The notes beneath the pieces were generated by a model. It was given only the letters and a program-made list of their open reading frames with translations, searched no databases and was not told where the DNA came from. A DNA stretch of 64,000 bases from Fulvitalea axinellae (GTDB taxonomy: Bacteria > Bacteroidota > Bacteroidia > Cytophagales > Cyclobacteriaceae). The stretch spans positions 124,001 through 188,000 of the forward strand of contig NZ_AP025320.1 of NCBI RefSeq assembly GCF_036492835.1, in the 5' to 3' direction. A program made the position numbers and the translations under genes. This document shows, piece by piece, positions 59,883 through 64,000 of the stretch. Position 1 is the first letter of the stretch. The number at the start of each line of letters is the position of its first letter.

Positions 59883-60455
59883 ATGGAAATCGATGAAATC
59901 GTAGAGAAGTGTCTGCAAAACGACTCACGTGCCTATGAGGAATTGTTCGAAAAAACGGCCCCATATTTTATGGGGCTTTGCCGGAGGTATATCACATCCT
60001 CTGCGGACGCCGAGGACGTATTGCAAGAAGCGTTTATCAAGATTTTCCAGAGTTTGTCCAGTTTGAGGGAGGTGAGCCTTTTCCAGGCTTGGGCAAAACG
60101 TATTGTGATTAATATGGCGATCGGATTCCTGCGTAAGAAATCGGTGCTTAACGAATGTGTTGACGCTGATGTAGGCACCATAGAGCTGTCGGAGAGTGAG
60201 GTGTCTGAATCTGAAAAAAAACTCAGGACCATGGAAATGAATGAAATTGTCCGGCTAATGGACGGTCTGCCGGAAGGGTACAAGACTGTACTTAATCTTT
60301 ATTCCATCGAGGGGTATTCGCATAAGGAAATAGCGGAGATTCTGGGAATAAGTGAGGGGGCGTCAAGGTCGCAGTACCATAAGGCCAAGAAGGCTTTCCA
60401 AAAGGTCATTTTGTCAAACCAATCTGAATTATACCCGGATGAAAGACTCGTTTGA
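59883..60455 (+). CDS. ECF RNA polymerase sigma factor
   Basis: The 190-aa protein has the sigma-70 region 2 (DSRAYEELFEKTAPYFMGLCRRYITSSADAEDVLQEAFIKIF) and region 4 (LPEGYKTVLNLYSIEGYSHKEIAEILGISEGASRSQYHKAKKAF) with the variable linker between. It is typical of Bacteroidota ECF factors. It would direct RNA polymerase to GGCAAC-N16-CATCTT promoters, including its own. The downstream anti-sigma/barrel gene overlaps its last 17 bp. The start is the ATG at 59883. Confidence 0.94.
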   Translation: MEIDEIVEKCLQNDSRAYEELFEKTAPYFMGLCRRYITSSADAEDVLQEAFIKIFQSLSSLREVSLFQAWAKRIVINMAIGFLRKKSVLNECVDADVGTIELSESEVSESEKKLRTMEMNEIVRLMDGLPEGYKTVLNLYSIEGYSHKEIAEILGISEGASRSQYHKAKKAFQKVILSNQSELYPDERLV

Positions 60456-61809
60456 TGAAATTCTGAGAAAGAAAGCGTCCGGTTTTGAGCAGGAAGTGCC
60501 GGAAAAGCTTTGGACCAGCTTGTCGTCGCATATCCCGGCGGCGCCCGCCACCGTAACGACCGGAGGTGCCGGTGCTGGCGTAAAAAGTATTGTTGTTAAG
60601 CAACTATCCACGTCCGTAGCCAAAGTGGTGGTGGCATTGGCCACTACGACGGCTACGGTAGGTGGTTATTTGGCCGTCAAGGAAAGCGGCGAATCGACGA
60701 CTACGGAGGAACCCGAATTAGTGAGCAAGCTGGACTTGTCTTCTTTGGAAGGTATAGAAAAATTGGGCGAAACCGACCATATTGGCCTACCGGAGATGGT
60801 GGCTTCGTATGCCGAGGAACTGAAAAAAGAGAGAAGCGTCGTTAAACCGGTGAATATCCGTAAAATCGAGCCGAATAAAATAAGCGGTATTAAGAAAACA
60901 ACCGGACACAGATTAGATATACCCGCGAGAATAACTGCGGGAAGCGCTTCGAAAATTTCGTCAGAAGACAATCAAAGACCGAAGCCGAAAAAAGATGACG
61001 CTTGGCAGAACGGCTTCCTCTCGGACGGTAATGGAGGCGGGACAGGTTTTGATGGCAAAGGCAATGATGGTCAGGGTATGTTTGCGGAAATATCTGATTA
61101 TAAAAAGTTAACCAATTTGGTTCAGCAACCTTTGGCGTTTGACAATGTGGCCGATATTCCATCTTACTATATCCGAAAAGCAGATAATACTGATCAGTCT
61201 CAGTACGGTGGCGTAGTAATAAGGCGGAAACCCGGATTTTTTCACGATTGCCAGCTAAGTCTAGCTACAATATACGGTAGGACGAGTGTTTTAAAATCGG
61301 AGGATATCGGGGATTTTGATGTTCAGAATATATCAGGTACCCTTTACGGAGCGAAGCTTGACTTGAGAAAGCCGGTGTCGGGCTATTTCTCGATAATTGG
61401 AGGAATTTCTTTTGGGAAGGGGAAATATGCCAGAACCTTTGATTTGGGTAGTGGCGATCCTGACCGGATAAACTCCGAGTATATGAGAGTGGGGGTTCCT
61501 CTTAGGCTGGCCTTTACAAAGGATATAAAGAGCCGGATTGCATTGGGAGCGGAAGTTGGCGCTTCAGCTGGATATGTTTTCGGAAGAAAGGATGTTTACG
61601 TAGGAAAATACTTTGAGAGCGGATCTATAGAAGGCGTTTTGGAAAACGTTTTTGTCCTTGGGGTAAATGCCGGGACATCGGTAACTTATAGGCTGAATGA
61701 CAGGTGGGGAATAGGTTTACGATTGGACGCCGAGTATTATTCTATGGAGAAAAATATAAAAGTAATGGAAATAGGGGGAGGATTCGGAGTCAATTGGAAT
61801 TTAAGATAA
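60439..61809 (+). CDS. Anti-sigma-like protein fused to an outer-membrane beta-barrel domain
   Basis: The start at 60439 (MKDSFDEILRKKASGFEQEVPEKLWTSL) overlaps the sigma gene by 17 bp and is the usual opening of sigma-linked Bacteroidota proteins; the longer frame upstream is rejected. The 456-aa protein has a membrane segment at about residues 50-75 (STSVAKVVVALATTTATVGGYLAV), a charged, low-complexity periplasmic linker (GGGTGFDGKGNDGQG) and a beta-rich C-terminal domain from about residue 260 with YGAKLDLRKPVSGYFSIIGG and aromatic-ended strands, like the OMP_b-brl families. It could join an inner-membrane anti-sigma part to an outer-membrane or periplasmic sensor. Confidence 0.85.
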   Translation: MKDSFDEILRKKASGFEQEVPEKLWTSLSSHIPAAPATVTTGGAGAGVKSIVVKQLSTSVAKVVVALATTTATVGGYLAVKESGESTTTEEPELVSKLDLSSLEGIEKLGETDHIGLPEMVASYAEELKKERSVVKPVNIRKIEPNKISGIKKTTGHRLDIPARITAGSASKISSEDNQRPKPKKDDAWQNGFLSDGNGGGTGFDGKGNDGQGMFAEISDYKKLTNLVQQPLAFDNVADIPSYYIRKADNTDQSQYGGVVIRRKPGFFHDCQLSLATIYGRTSVLKSEDIGDFDVQNISGTLYGAKLDLRKPVSGYFSIIGGISFGKGKYARTFDLGSGDPDRINSEYMRVGVPLRLAFTKDIKSRIALGAEVGASAGYVFGRKDVYVGKYFESGSIEGVLENVFVLGVNAGTSVTYRLNDRWGIGLRLDAEYYSMEKNIKVMEIGGGFGVNWNLR

Positions 61810-61837
61810 CCCTGTTCCATTGTGGGAAAGAAGTACG

Positions 61838-61861
61838 GAAAGGCGTCATTAGGCGCCTTTC
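61838..61861 (+). terminator. Hairpin ending the sigma operon
   Basis: GAAAGGCG (61838-61845) and CGCCTTTC (61854-61861) make an 8-bp stem 29 bases after the stop. The T-tract is weak and the hairpin overlaps the end of the convergent gene at 61865. Confidence 0.5.
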
Positions 61862-61864
61862 TAG

Positions 61865-62224
61865 TTATCCTGAAGCCGGAACTTCTACCAGCACGGATTC
61901 TCCTTCGCTATGGTCACCGCAGGTCCACCGCCATTTTTCCTGTAATTTCACGCTTCCGTCAGGCATAATGTCCGGTGTCGAGTTACAAACGCCCGTGCGG
62001 ATCTCGCCATTGTCATTGACGTGTTGGTATCTCATATCCAGTCGGCCTTGTTTGTCGGTTTTGGCTATGAGGTGGCCTTTCAGGATTCCGCCTCCGGAAT
62101 ATTCGGCCCAAACGAGGTCGCCTTTTTGGGAATACCTGAACAGCGTTTCTCCGCTTACCTCTCCGTTGTCGGTATTGCTTAACGATCGGAACACTTTGCC
62201 GTCAAAATTGATTTCTGTCGCCAT
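61865..62224 (-). CDS. Small conserved protein, annotated in Bacteroidota as n-acetylglutamate synthase-like
   Basis: The start is MATEINFDGKVFRSL at 62224; the frame extends 16 codons without support. The 119-aa protein with GKVFRSLSNTDNGEVSGETLFRYSQKGDLVWAEYSGGGILKGHLI and TGVCNSTPDIMPDGSVKLQEKWRWTCGDHSEGES matches a small all-beta family that databases often call n-acetylglutamate synthase without proof. It is cytoplasmic, has no signal peptide and stands alone, tail to tail with the sigma operon. Confidence 0.85.
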   Translation of the reverse strand: MATEINFDGKVFRSLSNTDNGEVSGETLFRYSQKGDLVWAEYSGGGILKGHLIAKTDKQGRLDMRYQHVNDNGEIRTGVCNSTPDIMPDGSVKLQEKWRWTCGDHSEGESVLVEVPASG

Positions 62225-62498
62225 GTGTATAGAGTTTATGTTGTTTTGCCAAAGCGAACGCAAAGCGACCACTTTGTTTTTAGGGTTTGTAATATATGGG
62301 TTCTGATTTGATTAAATCCTGTAAAAATTATCTTATTAAAATAAAATTATGCTTTTTCAATCAAAACCCGTAGATTTTATGTATCAGTTTGACTGGTGAT
62401 CCGTTACAATCCTTAATAAACGGCGATAGTCGTCGTATGTATTACACTACAAATTAGAATGGCCGTTTGTAATAAACGGTGCAATAAGAATAAAAACC

Positions 62499-62690
62499 AT
62501 GAAAGAGCCTTCCGGGAGTTTGGGCCTAAGCTCATTACACGCTATTACGGTCGCGATTTTGACATTTGTCGCTTTTATCGCATTTTTTAACTTGGAAACC
62601 GCATTGGCCGCGGGTATTTTGTCCGGTAACCTGTTCTATATTTTTAGAAGGCACAGCAAAAAGAAAAGGCCTTACCCTATCAAAAAATAA
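62499..62690 (+). CDS. Small membrane protein of unknown function
   Basis: The 63-aa protein starts at the ATG at 62499 and has one or two hydrophobic segments (AITVAILTFVAFIAFF and ALAAGILSGNLFYIF) and a basic tail (RRHSKKKRPYPIKK), which places the tail in the cytoplasm. No family is recognised. Composition and the membrane pattern make it a plausible real gene. The upstream 62391-62490 segment has a repeat of AATAAACGG (62413 and 62472), possibly regulatory. Confidence 0.55.
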   Translation: MKEPSGSLGLSSLHAITVAILTFVAFIAFFNLETALAAGILSGNLFYIFRRHSKKKRPYPIKK

Positions 62691-62717
62691 AAACCTTATA
62701 GTTAATCCGAATGGAGA

Positions 62718-62939
62718 TTACGGCACTGGATCGTGCCCCGAGCTTCCCCACGGATGGCATCTGGAGATGCGCTTAAGACCTAACCAACCACCTTTGGCCG
62801 GGCCGTGTTTCTTGACAGCCTCAATCATATAAGTGGAGCAAGTAGGCGTATAGCGGCATGCCGGCGGAAACATCGGCGAAATGGCGTATTGGTAAAACCT
62901 TACCAAACCGATGAGCATCGAAGAGAATATCTTTCGCAT
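62718..62939 (-). CDS. yidD: YidD, membrane protein insertion efficiency factor
   Basis: The 73-aa protein contains [35 protein letters not shown] and [14 protein letters not shown], the full YidD signature with its three conserved cysteines. YidD helps YidC-dependent insertion of inner-membrane proteins. It is normally chromosomal beside rnpA and yidC, so a copy here without them is notable if this is a plasmid. The start is the ATG at 62939. Confidence 0.95.
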   Translation of the reverse strand: MRKIFSSMLIGLVRFYQYAISPMFPPACRYTPTCSTYMIEAVKKHGPAKGGWLGLKRISRCHPWGSSGHDPVP

Positions 62940-63105
62940 AATGTTTCGTTGATTAGAGGAAGGCTAATACGGCCAATTTTAGTCGTGTTTACAAATTAGA
63001 AAACGAGAAATTCTTAACCATGTTGTGGCCAATGGCGACTGTGTTGAGAAAGGGAAACGCTTAAAGTTAAAAACGCGCTTTTTCGTCAAGTTTCTATCCT
63101 TTTGT

Positions 63106-64000
63106 TCAGCTAACAGTCTCCGAGGTGATATCAGAAAAACTTTGTTCGAAGGTTTCGTCGTACCTTAGTTTATATTCGTTTTTGAACCGATCGAAGATCC
63201 GGCTGGCTTCTCTTTTCTTTCCTTGGCTGGCCAGTATTCTTATTTTATTAAAGCAAGCGGGTTCCGAAAGCGGATCGAAGGCCAAAAGGGCTCCGCATAT
63301 TTTCAATCTGAGATCATCGCTGGCCGAATCTTTCTCCGTAAGTGGAGCAAGACAAGAGAAAATGCGGTCAAAGGTTTCGGCTTTCCACTCGTCGTACCAT
63401 TCGTCGCGGATATTTTGCGGAAACGGGCCTGCTGAAATAATTTCCAATATTCCGGAAATAGTCTCGTCATTCATTGAGTCGGCGGAAAGCAAAAGGTCCA
63501 GTTCCTGAAAATCGAATCGTGAAGTTTCGAGATTGCCGATGCTGTATACATCGCCGTTTTTGTGAAGGGAAGGTCCGCCGTGTTCTTCCAAAGTCACTTT
63601 TAGTTTCCGGATATTTACCCTCCTATTATTGTTGGCTTTGCTTTCGGGCAGTTTGGGCCACAACGTTTCGGAAAGTTTGTCGGAACGGATACCGTTTTGT
63701 ACAGAGCTGTTTCTGAGAAGCAAAAGGAAGAGACTTTTGAGTTTTGGTGAAAAATGCCCGCTGATATCTTCGCCTTTAAGGTTTGTGAGCCTGAATTTTC
63801 CAAAAATCCGGATATCATGTGTTCCCAGCTCAACTTCACGTGTCCCGAACACTATATTTTGTTCCGTGATTTTATTTTTGGCGAAAAACTTCTTTTTGAT
63901 CTTCTTACGTTGGAAGCCCGCCAAAGCTAGAACGGCAATGATATTAAGCCCGATTATCGGGTAGACAAGTGAGATATTGTCCTTCTTTTTATAGACGATT
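63106..64000 (-). CDS. C-terminal part of a membrane-anchored SARP/BTAD-like transcriptional regulator (partial)
   Basis: The frame is open from the stop at 63106 to the right edge, so the N-terminus is missing. Just inside the edge is a membrane segment (SLVYPIIGLNIIAVLALAGF) and a basic stop-transfer run (QRKKIKKKFF). The cytoplasmic part has a winged helix (IFGKFRLTNLKGEDISG, LSETLWPKLPESKANNNRRVNIRKLK, VYSIG) like SARP/OmpR-type activators and a helical tail of bacterial transcriptional-activation (BTAD) type. In Bacteroidota such proteins often have an N-terminal periplasmic Kelch or propeller domain, which would lie to the right. It could couple an envelope signal directly to transcription. 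Confidence 0.75.
   Translation of the reverse strand, partial: IVYKKKDNISLVYPIIGLNIIAVLALAGFQRKKIKKKFFAKNKITEQNIVFGTREVELGTHDIRIFGKFRLTNLKGEDISGHFSPKLKSLFLLLLRNSSVQNGIRSDKLSETLWPKLPESKANNNRRVNIRKLKVTLEEHGGPSLHKNGDVYSIGNLETSRFDFQELDLLLSADSMNDETISGILEIISAGPFPQNIRDEWYDEWKAETFDRIFSCLAPLTEKDSASDDLRLKICGALLAFDPLSEPACFNKIRILASQGKKREASRIFDRFKNEYKLRYDETFEQSFSDITSETVS

Noticed and set aside
1-64000. tRNA, rRNA and insertion sequences
   Set aside because: Looked for tRNA-like cloverleaf ends, rRNA segments and transposase motifs on both strands; none was recognised, though an eye search can miss tRNAs.

Overview
The window looks like part of a large plasmid or secondary replicon of a marine-type Bacteroidota (Cytophagia-like; I cannot fix the genus). 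The grounds are many lipobox-bearing secreted glycosidases, an ECF sigma factor with a fused anti-sigma/outer-membrane barrel, TTTG-N19-TAnnTTTG promoters, DUF4890- and DUF6786-type proteins, and an iteron origin with repB, parB and parA at 21.8-26.2 kb. Left of the origin most genes are on the minus strand. From 26.6 to 33.3 kb they are on the plus strand, so transcription near the origin mostly runs away from it.

Layout. 1-654: N-terminal part of a gene leaving the window, possibly a contractile-injection baseplate protein. 1.2-13.2 kb: a minus-strand locus fitted to high-mannose N-glycan breakdown, with a GH92 alpha-mannosidase, GH2 beta-mannosidase, glycosylasparaginase, CBM9-like protein, CutC, an EEP-fold phosphodiesterase and a DeoR regulator; a possible non-coding RNA lies beside the regulator. 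13.7-21.5 kb: sulfatase, DCC oxidoreductase, membrane MutS-like ATPase, M20 peptidase, polysaccharide deacetylase and glycosyltransferase. 21.8-26.2 kb: replication and partition, with about 15 iterons in two opposed arrays of different helical phasing. 26.6-30.9 kb: a complete deoxynucleoside catabolic set, deoA-deoC-deoB-deoD.

31.2-33.3 kb: two unrecognised secreted proteins, the second with YD-like repeats. 33.3-38.6 kb: an AT-rich island with a membrane protein, a SanA/YdcF-like protein, a decayed copy of the 3' end of the YD-like gene, and a three-gene ABC-3C/Lamassu-type defence operon (nuclease, middle component, Rad50-like ATPase). 39.1-42.7 kb: NfeD-like protein plus flotillin, a DUF4890-type protein and a structured intergenic block with a 20-bp-stem terminator.

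42.7-56.3 kb: a second minus-strand carbohydrate locus: GH20 hexosaminidase, two paralogous alpha/alpha-barrel-like lipoproteins, GH43-like, GH127, DUF6786 and GH2. 56.7-61.8 kb: a lipoprotein with six roughly 130-residue repeats, divergent from an ECF sigma factor and its anti-sigma/barrel partner. Both sides carry the same motif, GGCAAC-N16-CATCTT, which suggests one regulon. 61.8-64 kb: a small conserved protein, a small membrane protein, YidD, and the C-terminal part of a membrane-anchored SARP-like regulator leaving the window.

No tRNA, rRNA, CRISPR array, insertion sequence or SusC/SusD pair was recognised. All family assignments are from reading sequence, not from searches.
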